This document shows, piece by piece, positions 34,056 through 45,100 of a stretch of 59,967 nucleotides of DNA. The position numbers and the translations under genes were made by a program. The stretch lies in contig NZ_JAENIL010000047.1 in assembly GCF_016595505.1 (NCBI RefSeq), forward strand, positions 1 through 59,967. The letters run 5' to 3'. Each line of letters opens with the position of its first letter. Within the stretch, counting starts at the first letter, position 1. Below the pieces are notes generated by a model. The model was given only the letters and a program-made list of their open reading frames with translations. It did not search any database and was not told the origin of the DNA. The stretch comes from Pelagicoccus mobilis (GTDB lineage Bacteria > Verrucomicrobiota > Verrucomicrobiia > Opitutales > Opitutaceae).

Positions 34056-34068
34056 TAAATTGGCTAAC

Positions 34069-34105
34069 GTTAGAATTAGGGGCTTTGATTTGAGATATAT
34101 TCACG
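34069..34105 (+). promoter_or_regulatory. 37-nt block shared by both TonB-receptor leaders (copy 1)
   Basis: From GTTAGAATTAGGGGC to GATTTGAGATATATTCACG; 32 of 37 bases match 41752-41788. It contains TATATT that could be a -10 element. It lies 420 nt before the receptor ATG. It may instead be part of a dispersed TTAGG-rich intergenic repeat. Confidence 0.45.
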
Positions 34106-34379
34106 CTTCGAAGGGGCGGGTTCCAGTTTAGTGTATAGTAAGAGCAATGCCTGTTTCAGAAATTGATTGAGGGGAATACCGGGCTTCATGTAGGTCTATG
34201 TTCCTCAGCTTTTTATAGAAGCTTGTTTTCATTTGAATGTTCTTTGGAGTACTCCGTACGCAAAACCTCTCGATCGTTTGACACTTCGATCATTTGAGAT
34301 TTTAAGTTGTACTGATGCTTGAAGCATTTTTCTGCCCAAACCATCACCCGTTACCGCCTTTCAATACCCCCAATCATCA

Positions 34380-34492
34380 CCCCATGAGGCTAGTGAGTCA
34401 TTAGCCCATCCTACATTTAGCTACCGCAAACTAATTTAGGCACTTCTATTCTGCCGTTCGCATGCCCGCATTCTAAGGTGAGGTGTGTCCGG
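34380..34492 (+). promoter_or_regulatory. Conserved 5' leader with hairpin, TonB receptor 1
   Basis: CCCCATGA precedes stem GGCTA (34388-34392) / TAGCC (34402-34406) and CAT. AGCTACC (34419-34425), GCATGCCCG (34460-34468) and GGTGTGTCCGG (34482-34492) follow in the same order as upstream of receptor 2. AGCTACCGCAAA recurs at 34508. The gap 34056-34525 has no ORF of note. The remainder of it is AT-rich and shows nothing I can name. Confidence 0.45.
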
Positions 34493-34525
34493 TGTTAGGG
34501 GAGCCAAGCTACCGCAAAGACAACC

Positions 34526-37500
34526 ATGAACAAAGACATCAGACAGACAAATAGATACCTATTGTCTAGACGTGGCACCCAGACGCTACTCTGTGGCGCC
34601 GCGCTTCTAGTTGCTCCTCTGTCCTTCGCTCAAGACGACGAAGAAGACGAGGAGATCTTCGAGCTTTCGCCGTTTACGGTGGAAGGCGATAAGACGGAAG
34701 GCTATCGTGCGACCAGTACCCTTGCTGGTTCTCGTATCCGTACCGACCTAAAGGACGTTGGGTCCGCTATCTCGGTTATCACCGACGAGTTCTTGCGTGA
34801 TACCGGGGCTGTGGACAACCAGTCGCTTCTTCAGTACACGACCAGCACGGAAGTGGGTGGCGTAGGAGGTAACTTCGCCGGTGACGAGAGTTTCGGTTTG
34901 GTACGTCCAAATGCCAATACTCGCGTACGCGGTCTGCAACGGGCCGACAATACTCGCGACTACTTCCTGACGGACATCCCTTGGGATGGATACAACGTGA
35001 ATCGCGTTGATATGCAGCGTGGTCCAAACGCGATCCTATCTGGACTTGGAAGTCCGGCGGGTCTCATCAACAACACTACGGATTCCGCTGCTTGGGCCGA
35101 CGAAGGCGAAGTGCAGGTTCGTTTTGGCAGCTACGGTACGACTCGTGCTCACATCAACCTGAACAAGGTTGTGCTCGAGGATGAGCTCGCTATCCGCGTG
35201 GCCGCCGTGAAGAAGGACGACAAGTTCCGCCAAGAGGAAGCATGGCGCGACGACGAACGCTTTTTCGTAGCCGCCAAGTACGAGCCGAAGTTCCTCAAGA
35301 CGGACTCTGCCCGTACCACGCTCTCTGCTAATTTTGAGACAGGGGACATCAATTCCAACAATCCTCGCTCTCGTCCTCCAGTAGACCGTTTGTCTGGTTT
35401 CTGGAAGGGTGGTGCGGATGCCAATGGCTACCCAGCACAAGTGACGGGTCACCCGTTCGCGTTCCACACTGACGAGCACTTCGGTTTTGATGGTGACGGC
35501 GATGGCGACATGGACCGTCCGCCGATCTACATCCAAGGCGAATACATCCACGAGGAAGATCCACGCTATTTCAACCAAGTGAATTTCAACCATCCATGGA
35601 TGGGTGAGAATTACACCGATGGTGTGATCGTCTACTTCGCCAACGCCGATAAGGGCGATGGTGATGCGACATACGCTTCTGTAGGAGGGATCGCTGCCTC
35701 CGACAACAATCTGATCCACGTGGTTGATGGCCAAATCGTGAACGACCCAGGAAGCACCGACTTCCCGTTCTACCGTGCGATCAACTCGCCTGCAGGTCTC
35801 GGTTCAGCGGCTCGCGACCTCGGTCTACCGCTCGCTCAGTTCGGTGGTTACCGTAACGAGCTCATCTATGACCGCTCGATCTTCGACTACCGCAATCACC
35901 TGATCGATGGTGACAACAAGCGTGAGTGGCAGGACTTCCAAGTTAACAACGTCAAGCTGGAGCAGTCCTTCTGGGAAAACCGCGTAGCATTCGAGGTCGC
36001 CTACAACAAGGAAACCTACGAGTGGGGTCAAACCAGCCCATTTGGTTGGTCACCTGAAATCACCATTGATGTGAATTCTCACTTGGCTGATTTCTCGCCT
36101 AACCCGAACGTTGGACGTCCCGTTATCTTCAAGCGTGCTCAAGGTGCAAGTAGCCTTAACGAGCGCGAGCGTGACAGCTACCGTATGACAGCAGTGGGTG
36201 TTCTCCGTAGAGGTGACCTCTTTGACGAGGATTCCTTCCTCGGCAAGCTGCTCGGTACGCAGCAGATCACCGGTTTGAAGTCTTCTGACGACATCACGCT
36301 CTACGACCAAGGTTACAAGAACTGGCTAGCGGACGATGCCTACCGCGCCTACACCAATACTTCTGGTATGGCGCTTAATCAGGCTGAGACCATGGCTGCT
36401 GTCTACCTCGGACCGTCTGTGATCGGAACGTCTAGCGCGTCCGGGTTGAATCTACAGCCGATTCCAAAGCTCAACCCTAACGCGGTTTCTTCAATCCGCT
36501 TCTGGGATTCCAATTGGGCGAACCCTGCGACACGTAACGTCGACTTCCTCACCTCTGAGTACATTCGTCCTTGGACAGGTGAAACAGGTACGCAGCAAGA
36601 CAATCCAGACAACTACATTGGCTGGAGCTCTCGCAATGCAGGTTTCCTAGTTGATACCGAAGGTGACCGTTTGGACCTGATCACTTCTGCCCGTGCCAAG
36701 ACGGAAGAGGTCGATTCTACTGCTTTCGTATGGCAAGGTTTCTTCTGGAACGGTGCGATCGTTGGTCTGTACGGCGAGCGTGATGACGAGTCGCTTCAGT
36801 ACTCCGTTACCGCTCCTCGTATCCCAGGCGACCCTCGTGAGATCTTCGATCCTACAGGTGCGACTCCATTCGGAAACGGTGGTAACTTCCGTGACTACAC
36901 TCCTGCGGATGCGGCTTACTTGAACAACGAGAACGAAGCTCTCGGTTCCGTTCAGGAATACGAAGGTACGAACAAGTCTAAGAGTGTTGTGGTACACGTT
37001 GATCGTTTCCTTCCTGAGCTCCCAGCTAGCACTAAGTTGAGCGTCTTCTGGAATGAGTCTTCGAACTTCCAGCCAGGTGAGTCTCGTGTGAACCACCTCA
37101 ACCAGCCTCTTGCTCCGCCAAATGGTGAAACTGAGGACTATGGTTTCGTGATCAGCACGTTTAACGACCGCCTTTCTCTGAAGGTTAACTGGTACGAAAG
37201 TACTGTATTCGGTTCTTCTTACGACCCGACAAACGGAGCTCTCTGGTACGTTGGTACTGCTGAAACCAGCCTCTTCGCTGCAGGTATGCGTGATAAGGCG
37301 TTTATCGACGGTGTTCCAGGTTGGAGCGATAGCTGGCGTGGATACGCTAACAATCCTTACCAAAACGGTGATGCTCCATGGGAAGCATGGAAGGCTGCCA
37401 ACGGTCGTGCCAACGACGGTCTCGATCAGACACCTGACGAAGCCCAAGCGTGGCAGGAGCGTGTGACTGCGAACCTCACAGAGAACCTTGCTCCGCAAGT

Positions 37501-38284
37501 CTTCTGGGATGCCTGGGGCGCGACTCAATCTGACGAGCGTTGGCAAAACGGCTGGTGGGATCCTTGGAGCGAATCAACTGGTGTTCAGCCAAATGGATTC
37601 ACTTCTACAGCGGATATCACCTCGGAAGGTACAGAGTATGAACTCACCTTCAACCCGACTGAAAACTGGAACATCGCTTTCAATGCAGCGAAGACAGAAG
37701 CGGTTCGTAACAACCTTGCAGGTTCTCTGAAGGAGTGGGTTTCCGCTCGTAACGAAATCCACAATGGTGACAACGGTGACCTTCGTCTCTGGTGGTCTGG
37801 TGACCGTAACAACACGCTCAAGACTCGTTGGAACAACGACTTCTACTCGAAGTACCAGCTTGGTCTCGCGACTGAAGGAACTTCAGTTAACGAGCTTCGC
37901 GAATGGCGTTTCAATGTCGTGACCAACTACAACTTCCGTGATGGTAAGTTCAAGGGTCTCGGTATTGGTGGTAGCTTCCGCTGGGAAGACGAAGTGGGCA
38001 TCGGATATCCTCAGTCTGCTGGTGTAACTCCAGAAGGAAACCCAATCCTGGTTTACGATCCGATGAACCCGATCTTCGGTCCATCGGAGGATCACTTGGA
38101 CTTGTGGGCTAGCTACTCGCTTGATCTCAACGACGACATCAACTGGCGAATCCAGTTGAACGTCAGAGATGTTCTAGCGGATGGCGGCCTGATTCCAATG
38201 GCCATCAATCCAGATGGTTCGATCCGTGAGTATCGTCTGAATGCAGACACGACTTGGTTCTTAACCAATACATTCTCGTTCTAG
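34526..38284 (+). CDS. TonB-dependent outer-membrane receptor 1
   Basis: 1,252 aa. Signal peptide core TLLCGAALLVAPLSFAQ (about 20-36), an acidic stretch, then ELSPFTVEG (about 46-54) at the TonB-box position. The plug domain follows: TSTLAGSRIRTDLKDVGSAISVIT, NTRVRGLQRADNTRDYFLTDIPWDGYNVNRVDMQRGPNAILSG. The long beta-barrel ends with an aromatic C-terminus (NTFSF) suited to BAM recognition. Imports a large substrate using TonB energy; the length (longer than siderophore receptors) and class suggest oligosaccharide- or polymer-derived ligands, but the ligand is inferred only. N-terminal residues are nearly identical to receptor 2. A strong terminator follows. Confidence 0.92.
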   Translation: MNKDIRQTNRYLLSRRGTQTLLCGAALLVAPLSFAQDDEEDEEIFELSPFTVEGDKTEGYRATSTLAGSRIRTDLKDVGSAISVITDEFLRDTGAVDNQSLLQYTTSTEVGGVGGNFAGDESFGLVRPNANTRVRGLQRADNTRDYFLTDIPWDGYNVNRVDMQRGPNAILSGLGSPAGLINNTTDSAAWADEGEVQVRFGSYGTTRAHINLNKVVLEDELAIRVAAVKKDDKFRQEEAWRDDERFFVAAKYEPKFLKTDSARTTLSANFETGDINSNNPRSRPPVDRLSGFWKGGADANGYPAQVTGHPFAFHTDEHFGFDGDGDGDMDRPPIYIQGEYIHEEDPRYFNQVNFNHPWMGENYTDGVIVYFANADKGDGDATYASVGGIAASDNNLIHVVDGQIVNDPGSTDFPFYRAINSPAGLGSAARDLGLPLAQFGGYRNELIYDRSIFDYRNHLIDGDNKREWQDFQVNNVKLEQSFWENRVAFEVAYNKETYEWGQTSPFGWSPEITIDVNSHLADFSPNPNVGRPVIFKRAQGASSLNERERDSYRMTAVGVLRRGDLFDEDSFLGKLLGTQQITGLKSSDDITLYDQGYKNWLADDAYRAYTNTSGMALNQAETMAAVYLGPSVIGTSSASGLNLQPIPKLNPNAVSSIRFWDSNWANPATRNVDFLTSEYIRPWTGETGTQQDNPDNYIGWSSRNAGFLVDTEGDRLDLITSARAKTEEVDSTAFVWQGFFWNGAIVGLYGERDDESLQYSVTAPRIPGDPREIFDPTGATPFGNGGNFRDYTPADAAYLNNENEALGSVQEYEGTNKSKSVVVHVDRFLPELPASTKLSVFWNESSNFQPGESRVNHLNQPLAPPNGETEDYGFVISTFNDRLSLKVNWYESTVFGSSYDPTNGALWYVGTAETSLFAAGMRDKAFIDGVPGWSDSWRGYANNPYQNGDAPWEAWKAANGRANDGLDQTPDEAQAWQERVTANLTENLAPQVFWDAWGATQSDERWQNGWWDPWSESTGVQPNGFTSTADITSEGTEYELTFNPTENWNIAFNAAKTEAVRNNLAGSLKEWVSARNEIHNGDNGDLRLWWSGDRNNTLKTRWNNDFYSKYQLGLATEGTSVNELREWRFNVVTNYNFRDGKFKGLGIGGSFRWEDEVGIGYPQSAGVTPEGNPILVYDPMNPIFGPSEDHLDLWASYSLDLNDDINWRIQLNVRDVLADGGLIPMAINPDGSIREYRLNADTTWFLTNTFSF

Positions 38285-38310
38285 CGAGCTAAGCACTTCT
38301 TTTCAATTCG

Positions 38311-38339
38311 GCGCCTCCCTGGTTTTGGGAGGCGCTTTT
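38311..38339 (+). terminator. Intrinsic terminator of TonB receptor 1
   Basis: GCGCCTCCC (38311-38319) / GGGAGGCGC (38327-38335), loop TGGTTTT, followed by TTTTC. Confidence 0.85.
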
Positions 38340-38381
38340 CGTTTGTAGAGTCTCGGAATCTTAGGATGCTTTTTCTGTTTG

Positions 38382-41300
38382 ATGCCTAGTATCCAAATTA
38401 CAGTGATTCTCTTCTTTCTTACGGCTGTTCGTTCAGCGTTCGGAGAGGGCATCTTAGAGATCATCCCATTCACCGATGATGGAAGGAGTGAAGGGCGATT
38501 CGTTCAGGTCGAGTCAGGTTATTCAGGAGTGTCGCACCTTAATGAATACAATCACCCAGAGCGTTGGACCCGATTGTGGCATCAGTATTTCTTAGGCACG
38601 ATTGGGGCGGGAGTCGCTCTCGGCGATGTAGACGGTGATGGATTCGCGGACATCTTTGCGGTTGGGAAGGACAGCGAGAATCGGCTCTATCTAAACAAAG
38701 GCGGCTTTCAATTTAGCGAGGAGGCGAGTGAGCGAGGTATTCTGAGTTTAGGGAAAATCGGAGCGGGCGTTTCTATGTTGGACATCGACAACGATGGGGA
38801 TCTCGACATCTATGCGACCTATACAGGCTTTCCGAACGAGTTGTACATTAACGACGGAAAAGGTGTTTTCGTTGAATCTGCGGTAAGCTGGGGGCTCGAT
38901 ATTGAGACTGGCTCCAATGCTCCTTCGTTTGCGGATTACGACCGGGATGGGGATTTAGACCTGTATCTGCAGTGCAACTTTCTGACTGCTTCTGGTTTCG
39001 CGGACGGCATGCCTGATCTGCTTTTTGAAAACCAGAATGGGGTGTTTGTGAATGTGACAGAAGCGGCAGGGATATCTGGACGTGGACAGGGGCATGCTGC
39101 GGTCTGGTGGGATTACAATGAAGATGGTTGGCCGGATCTTTATGTGGCAAATGACTTTGAAGCTGCAGATCGTCTGTATTTGAACAATCAGGACGGGACC
39201 TTTTCGGATGTCATCGGCAGCGTTTTGGTGACTTCTCCTTATTCAGCCATGGGCGCGGATATTGGGGATCTGGATAACGATGGAGTAGCTGAACTGTTAG
39301 TGGGGGAAATGGCGACGGATGATCCCGAGAAACACCAGCGAACGGTGGCATCGATCGAGACAAAATCGATTTATGCGTCTCGCACGACGGCAAGCCAGTA
39401 CATGCAAAACATGCTGTCTACCCGAATCGGAGAGAGCCAGTTTGCGGAGATTGCCCGCATGACCGGCTTGGCGGCGACTGATTGGACCTGGGCGGTGCGT
39501 ATCGCGGATTTGGATAACGACGGGTTGCAGGACGTCTACTTTAACAACGGAATGATTCGTGCATTTCACGACGGAGACCTTGGGGTTAAGTCGGAGAAGG
39601 CGAGGACTGGTTGGCAGAGAATGGCGTATTTCAAGCAAGCTCCGCGTTATGACGAGCGGAACCTTTTGTATCGAAATCTTGGCGACTTTCAGTTTCAGGA
39701 GGTTGGAGAAAGTGCTGGGGTTGGAGTTGTCGGGGTTAGCTTTTCTGCTGCATTCGCGGACTTGGATTTGGATGGGGATCTCGATCTCGTAACCTCCAAT
39801 ATGGATGCCCCGCTGAGTGTGTTTCGAAATGATCTAGCGACTGGATCGAGCGTGGTTGTGCAGTTGAAAGGGCGAGACTCGAATCGATACGGTATAGGAG
39901 CTCGACTGAAGCTCCACCGTGCGGAGGATGTGCTTTCTCGAGAGATGACGTTGACGCGTGGATATCTGTCAACCGACGAGCCGGTCGCTCATTTTGGATT
40001 GGGGGAGCAGGTCGAAATAGACCGCTTGGAGATCTTTTGGCCGAGCGGTACGGTTCAGCTTGTTCGAGGCTTGAAGGCTGGAAATCGATATCTGATTGAA
40101 GAGGTCGCGTCAGAGGAGCTTGAAATTGAGAAGGCTGATGAGCCCATCTTTCGCGAGAGCGATTTTTCGGTGCCATCTGGAATGGCGTCCATCGAGGAAT
40201 ATTTCAGGTTGCATCCGAGGCAAATGTTGAAGCCGCATACGGACTTTCGGTCGGGACCTCCAATCCTATTGAGGGACCTCAATGGCGATGGGTGGCTAGA
40301 TCTGCTGCTTGGCGGAGCAACGGGGGATGAGACGGAGATCCTTTGGAATCGGGAGGGTGCTGGATTTGAGGCGGGTAGCTATGAGCTGTTTGAGGATGAC
40401 TTCGATGCGGAAGACCTAGGCCTGCTTTGTGAGGATCTTGACGGGGACGGTCGCTTGGAAGTTGTTGTTGCGTCGGGTGGCGAAGAATTGGATGTGGGAG
40501 ACGAATATTATGCAGATCGGGTGTATTCGTTATCCGAGGACGGAATTCAACTGGAACGTTGGAAGCGATCTCCCGCTTTTCCTGCTATGCCTACGGCGAG
40601 CATGGCTCTGGTTGATTGCGATGGGGATGGGGATTTGGATTTGCTCGCTGCCGGAGGGAGCAAATCGATGCGTTTTCCGTTTCACGAGCGAAATGTCGTT
40701 TGGCGGCGTGGAGACGATGGTTTCGAGAGGGAGGAAAAAAGCGATTTTGCCGAGGCGTTCGCGTGGTCTGGAAATACGTCAGAATTGCTCTCGGTTGATT
40801 GGACCGGTGACGGTCGGCCGGATCTCGTGCAAGCGGTGCGTTGGGGAGCTCCCCGGTTTGGGGAGATGGGCGATGAAGGGCTTGTGCTGGCAAAGGAAGC
40901 CATCGACGAAGAGGGTTTAGCGGGGGATTGGAGTTCTGTTGCAAGTGGAGATTTTGATGGAGATGGCCGGATGGATGTCGTGCTTGGAAATCGTGGGCTA
41001 AATTTGCGGCACGTTCCTAGTGCGGAGTCGCCATTGGCTTTGTTCGTCCCAACGGATCCGATACGACGAAACCTCTATGTCGAGTGCTACACGCACGAAG
41101 GGAGGCTACTGCCTGTAGAGAGCCGGATCCTCCATACCGCCCAATTTCCAGGATTGGTTGAGCGCAACACGCGGTCGATCGAGGACTACGCTAAAAAGGA
41201 TGTTTTTGAAATTTTGGGATCGGAGGCTTTGGATGAGTTTACTCGATTTGAGATCGCTGAGACCCAATCGCTTATTCTCTACCAGAAAGAGCCAGGGCGG

Positions 41301-41639
41301 TTTACGCCGGAGGCGTTGCCTCGCTGGGTTCAATCGGGGCAAGCTATGGATATACTGCCGCTTGATTACGATGAGGATGGTTGGCTGGATCTTGTATTCA
41401 GTTTGGAACCACGGGCCCCTAGACTCTGGGTAGATCGTCCTTTGAAAGGGCATGTAATCCTGCTGCGAAACATGAAGGGGAAAGGGTTCGAAGCCATTTT
41501 GCCCAAGGATTCGGGGTTGGAGGTTGATGGCTTCCCGCGTCATCTAGCGTGGGGCGATCTCGATGGAGATGGGCGGAGCGAGCTTTTGCTCACCTTGAGT
41601 GATGGCCCGCTGCGGATCTTCTCTATCGGGGCAAAATAG
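38382..41639 (+). CDS. Secreted FG-GAP/VCBS repeat protein with ASPIC (UnbV) domain
   Basis: 1,085 aa. Signal peptide MPSIQITVILFFLTAVRSAFG. Multiple calcium-binding FG-GAP strands (LGDVDGDGFADIF, LDIDNDGDLDIY, ADYDRDGDLDLY, DLDNDGV, DLDLDGDLDLV) form a beta-propeller in residues about 75-475. The ASPIC/UnbV domain follows (NRYGIGARLKL, YLSTDEPVAHFGLG, IFWPSGTVQ). A second FG-GAP set fills the C-terminal half (RDLNGDGWLDLL, EDLDGDGRLEVV, VDCDGDGDLDLL, GDFDGDGRMDVV, GDLDGDGRSELL). CRTAC1-like proteins of this type often accompany TonB receptors in Bacteroidota and Verrucomicrobia. Placed between two receptors, it may bind the same ligand at the surface. ATG 38382 (an overlapping TTG lies 3 nt upstream). 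Confidence 0.88.
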   Translation: MPSIQITVILFFLTAVRSAFGEGILEIIPFTDDGRSEGRFVQVESGYSGVSHLNEYNHPERWTRLWHQYFLGTIGAGVALGDVDGDGFADIFAVGKDSENRLYLNKGGFQFSEEASERGILSLGKIGAGVSMLDIDNDGDLDIYATYTGFPNELYINDGKGVFVESAVSWGLDIETGSNAPSFADYDRDGDLDLYLQCNFLTASGFADGMPDLLFENQNGVFVNVTEAAGISGRGQGHAAVWWDYNEDGWPDLYVANDFEAADRLYLNNQDGTFSDVIGSVLVTSPYSAMGADIGDLDNDGVAELLVGEMATDDPEKHQRTVASIETKSIYASRTTASQYMQNMLSTRIGESQFAEIARMTGLAATDWTWAVRIADLDNDGLQDVYFNNGMIRAFHDGDLGVKSEKARTGWQRMAYFKQAPRYDERNLLYRNLGDFQFQEVGESAGVGVVGVSFSAAFADLDLDGDLDLVTSNMDAPLSVFRNDLATGSSVVVQLKGRDSNRYGIGARLKLHRAEDVLSREMTLTRGYLSTDEPVAHFGLGEQVEIDRLEIFWPSGTVQLVRGLKAGNRYLIEEVASEELEIEKADEPIFRESDFSVPSGMASIEEYFRLHPRQMLKPHTDFRSGPPILLRDLNGDGWLDLLLGGATGDETEILWNREGAGFEAGSYELFEDDFDAEDLGLLCEDLDGDGRLEVVVASGGEELDVGDEYYADRVYSLSEDGIQLERWKRSPAFPAMPTASMALVDCDGDGDLDLLAAGGSKSMRFPFHERNVVWRRGDDGFEREEKSDFAEAFAWSGNTSELLSVDWTGDGRPDLVQAVRWGAPRFGEMGDEGLVLAKEAIDEEGLAGDWSSVASGDFDGDGRMDVVLGNRGLNLRHVPSAESPLALFVPTDPIRRNLYVECYTHEGRLLPVESRILHTAQFPGLVERNTRSIEDYAKKDVFEILGSEALDEFTRFEIAETQSLILYQKEPGRFTPEALPRWVQSGQAMDILPLDYDEDGWLDLVFSLEPRAPRLWVDRPLKGHVILLRNMKGKGFEAILPKDSGLEVDGFPRHLAWGDLDGDGRSELLLTLSDGPLRIFSIGAK

Positions 41640-41751
41640 AAGGCTGTGCAAAAGCTCTGTCGGTCCCGTGTGCCCGCTAGGTTGGACGGTGAAGATTGGA
41701 AGCGGTTTTGTGCGATCCGGGATTCTATATTCAGGCAAACGAACCTTTTTG

Positions 41752-41788
41752 GTTAGAGTTAGGATTTTGGATTTGAGATATATTCACG
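41752..41788 (+). promoter_or_regulatory. 37-nt block shared by both TonB-receptor leaders (copy 2)
   Basis: From GTTAGAGTTAGGATT to GATTTGAGATATATTCACG; five mismatches to 34069-34105. It lies 392 nt before the receptor 2 ATG. Same alternatives as copy 1: promoter region or dispersed repeat. Confidence 0.45.
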
Positions 41789-42030
41789 AATTTTATGATC
41801 CGGATAAATTTGTTCTATCGTGAGGATAAAATAGTCAAATGTTTGAATACATGCAAGATGCTAACAATTAGGGTGTTAAGAGATGCCTTTTGGGCTTGTT
41901 GATCTTCTTTTAGTTTTTGTCGGTCCGGCTGGATCAAATTGACATCGTAGGTATTTGAGAATTTAAGTAATCCCGTTTTCAACCCTCACTGAACTGCAAG
42001 AGTCAGCGAAAAACGTGTTTCCCTAAAAAT

Positions 42031-42145
42031 CCCCAATGAGGCCTTCCCCGAGGCCCATACCCTGTAATCAGCTACCCTCTTTCTATTTTCGGCGATCCCA
42101 ATAGCCGCAAGGTACACGCGTGCCCGTAGGGCTCGGTGTGTCCGG
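42031..42145 (+). promoter_or_regulatory. Conserved 5' leader with hairpin, TonB receptor 2
   Basis: CCCCAATGA, stem GGCCT (42040-42044) / AGGCC (42051-42055), CAT, AGCTACC (42070-42076), GCGTGCCCG (42118-42126), GGTGTGTCCGG (42135-42145). The hairpin keeps pairing while two base pairs differ from leader 1. The 541-bp gap 41640-42180 has no ORF of note; between the two conserved blocks (41789-42030) I see nothing else recognisable. Confidence 0.45.
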
Positions 42146-42180
42146 CTGCCGTGTTCGCCCAAATACCATAAACACCGCTA

Positions 42181-45100
42181 ATGAATAAAAATATCAGACA
42201 CACAAATCGATACACAGGACCTAGACGTAGCAGGCAGGCTTTGCTCTGTGGCGCTGCGCTTCTAGTTGCTCCCTTGTCGTTCGCTCAGCAGGACGATGAA
42301 GATGAGGAGATTTTCGAGCTTTCACCATTCACGGTAGAAGGAACGGAGAATCAAGGCTACCGCGCTACTTCAACCCTTGCTGGTACTCGTATCCGTACGG
42401 ACCTCAAGGATGTTGGTTCTGCAATCTCAGTGATCACCGCCGAGTTCTTGGAGGATACCAACTCGAAGACGACAGAAGACCTTCTGGTATACACTACTGG
42501 TACTGAGGTTGCGGGCCAAGGTGGTAACTTCGCAGGCCAAGGCGATGGAGCTATCTTGAACGATGGTTCGCACGTCGAGCCTGTATCCAATACGCGTGTA
42601 CGCGGTCTTGCTGGCGCGGATAATCTTCGCGATTTCTTCCTCTCTGATATCCCTTGGGATTCTTACAATGTGAACCGAGTGGATTTGCAGCGTGGCGCGA
42701 ACTCGGTTCTCTTCGGTATCGGTTCGCCAGCGGGTATTATCAATAGCTCGATCAACAGTGCGAATTTCGAGAACTCCAACAAGATCGGTGTAGAGTTCGG
42801 CTCCTTTGGCTCATTCCGTTCAACGCTCGATGTGAACCGCGTGTTGATCGAGGATAAGTTGTCGGTGCGGTTCTCGGCATTGTATGACGATAAGCAATAC
42901 CGTCAGGATCCTGCTTTCAGAGAGGATCAACGCGCTTTTGTCGCTCTGCGTTGGGAGCCTGAATTGTTTGCAGCTGACGGAGCTCACACTGAGATCCGCG
43001 CTAATTTCGAGACGGGCGATATCGACGGAATCAATCCACGACTCTCTCCACCAATGGACGCGATCACTCCATGGTTCGAGTCGATGGATCAGCTTACAGT
43101 TCCTTGGTTAAATTCGAATCTCCTGACGAACAAGGCTGAGGATGAGTACAATCCTTACCTCGGCGCGGCGGGTAACCGAATCTGGGACGGTAACGTGGTT
43201 GCCTTCAACAGCGCGGATGCGACTTCGCAGTCGTTTGCGTTTGCGGCTTCAGGCAAGAATTATCCAGAAGGTGGTACGAACAATCCTTTCAACGGATCTT
43301 ACAAGGGCATCGTTTCTTACAACAACATCGCCAAGAACCTCGATCTGCCAGGTTCTGTTGTTAGCCCGTACAAGTCGAAGTCACTGACTGACGCGTCCGT
43401 ATTCGATTTTTACAACAACCTGATCGAAGGTGAAAATCGTCGAAACAGCAGTTCGTTCGATGCTTACAATGTCAACCTCAGCCAAACGTTCTTCGACAAC
43501 CAGCTTGGTTTTGAGGTCGTGTTCGACGAGCAAGACGTTGATTGGAGCTGGAAGCACTTCCTTGCGTGGGATGCTGCTACGATCTCGGTGGACGTTATGG
43601 AAACGCTCATCGATGGCTCTCCCAATCCGAACGTTGGCCGCCCGATGCTGATCGGCGGTGGCGGATCTGCAGGTAGCGGACGCGTTGATCGTGAGAGAAG
43701 CACGCAGCGTTTCACGGCGTTCGCGAACTACGATTTCCGCGACAAGCTCGATTCGGACTCCATGCTGGCAAGAGTTCTCGGTAGGCACTCGTTTACCGCG
43801 AACTACACCACTCAGGAGATCACTGAGCTTCGTCGAGGCTGGAACAATTGGTTTGTTGGCAGCGGCTACGGTCCGACCTCTGATGTAGCAGTCGGTCAGG
43901 CGGGACGTGACGCTACTACGATCACATATCTCGGCCCGGATCTGCGTGGTTCCTCGACTTACAAAGGTCTGAACCTTTCTCGACTCACAGCTATCCAGGA
44001 AGCGGCGAGCGACAGAATCATGCAGTGGGACTCCACTTCGGCGAGCGTCATCCAGTACGATCTGCCAATCGTGAACCCGAACTCGTCCTCCTACAACGAT
44101 GCGAACCGTCCTTACACGCAGGCCTCCAAGTTCATCGACAAGATCGATTCGGAAGTTCTCGTATGGCAAGGTTTCATGTTCGGCGGCAATGTTGTCCCGA
44201 TGGCGGGATGGAGACGCGACACGGACTTGAACCGTTCTGCTGGAGCTCCAAACAAAGTCGGTGGTCTGATCACCAACTACGCGGATCCAGATTGGGTGTA
44301 TGCGACTGATCCTGCTTCTGATTTCTACAACGAAGTCGAAGGTCAGACCCGTACATACAGCATCGTGGTGCACATGCCGGAATCGATTACCGAGCAGCTC
44401 CCATGGGGCATGACCTTGTCCGCCTTCTACAACGAGTCTGCGAACTTCCAGCCAAACGCATCTCGTCGCGACATTCTTGGTAATGCGATCCCATCGCCAA
44501 CCGGTGAAACGGAAGACTACGGGATCAACATCTCAGCTCTGGAAGGAAAGCTCTACCTGAAGATCAACAAGTACAAGACCTTGGTGAACAATGCGACCCT
44601 GTCCGACGAGCTCGGCAACGCTTACCTTATCGGCGCGGGTGAAGCTTGGGGACAGGCGGCTGCTTACCACCTTGGCCAAGATGACGGCATCTGGCCGGGT
44701 AACGGAGACTACGGTACCACTTCCGAAGGTTCCGCCTTTGGCGCTGGCCATACGCTCCGTTGGGAACCGTCCTACGACTACTTGGTTAACGATTCGGAAG
44801 GGCGTGAGCCATGGTCCGACGGGTATGAGAATACCTTCAGTCAAGCTGGCATCGACGAGCAGTACGACATCCAGCGTAGGTCTACCGAGGATTGGCTTTC
44901 AAAGCCAGTTCCTGACGCGTTCCAAAACGCTTGGGGTATGTCAGGCTACAACATGGGTACCGGCGAATGGAGCATGAATTCGGTTGCCGTTACGGGTGAC
45001 ACGCTCTCTGAAGGTACTGAGTTCGAGTTGGTCTTCAATCCGACCGAGAATCTCAACATCGCTCTCAATGGCTCCAAGACCAAGGCGCAACGTCTCAATC

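Noticed and set aside
34056-34525. Cobalamin riboswitch upstream of TonB receptor 1
   Set aside because: TonB receptors often have one, but neither the GCCACTG B12 box nor the other conserved core is found in either leader.
43381-44373. 330-codon minus-strand frame inside TonB receptor 2
   Set aside because: Antisense to the conserved receptor; composition is that of a shadow frame.
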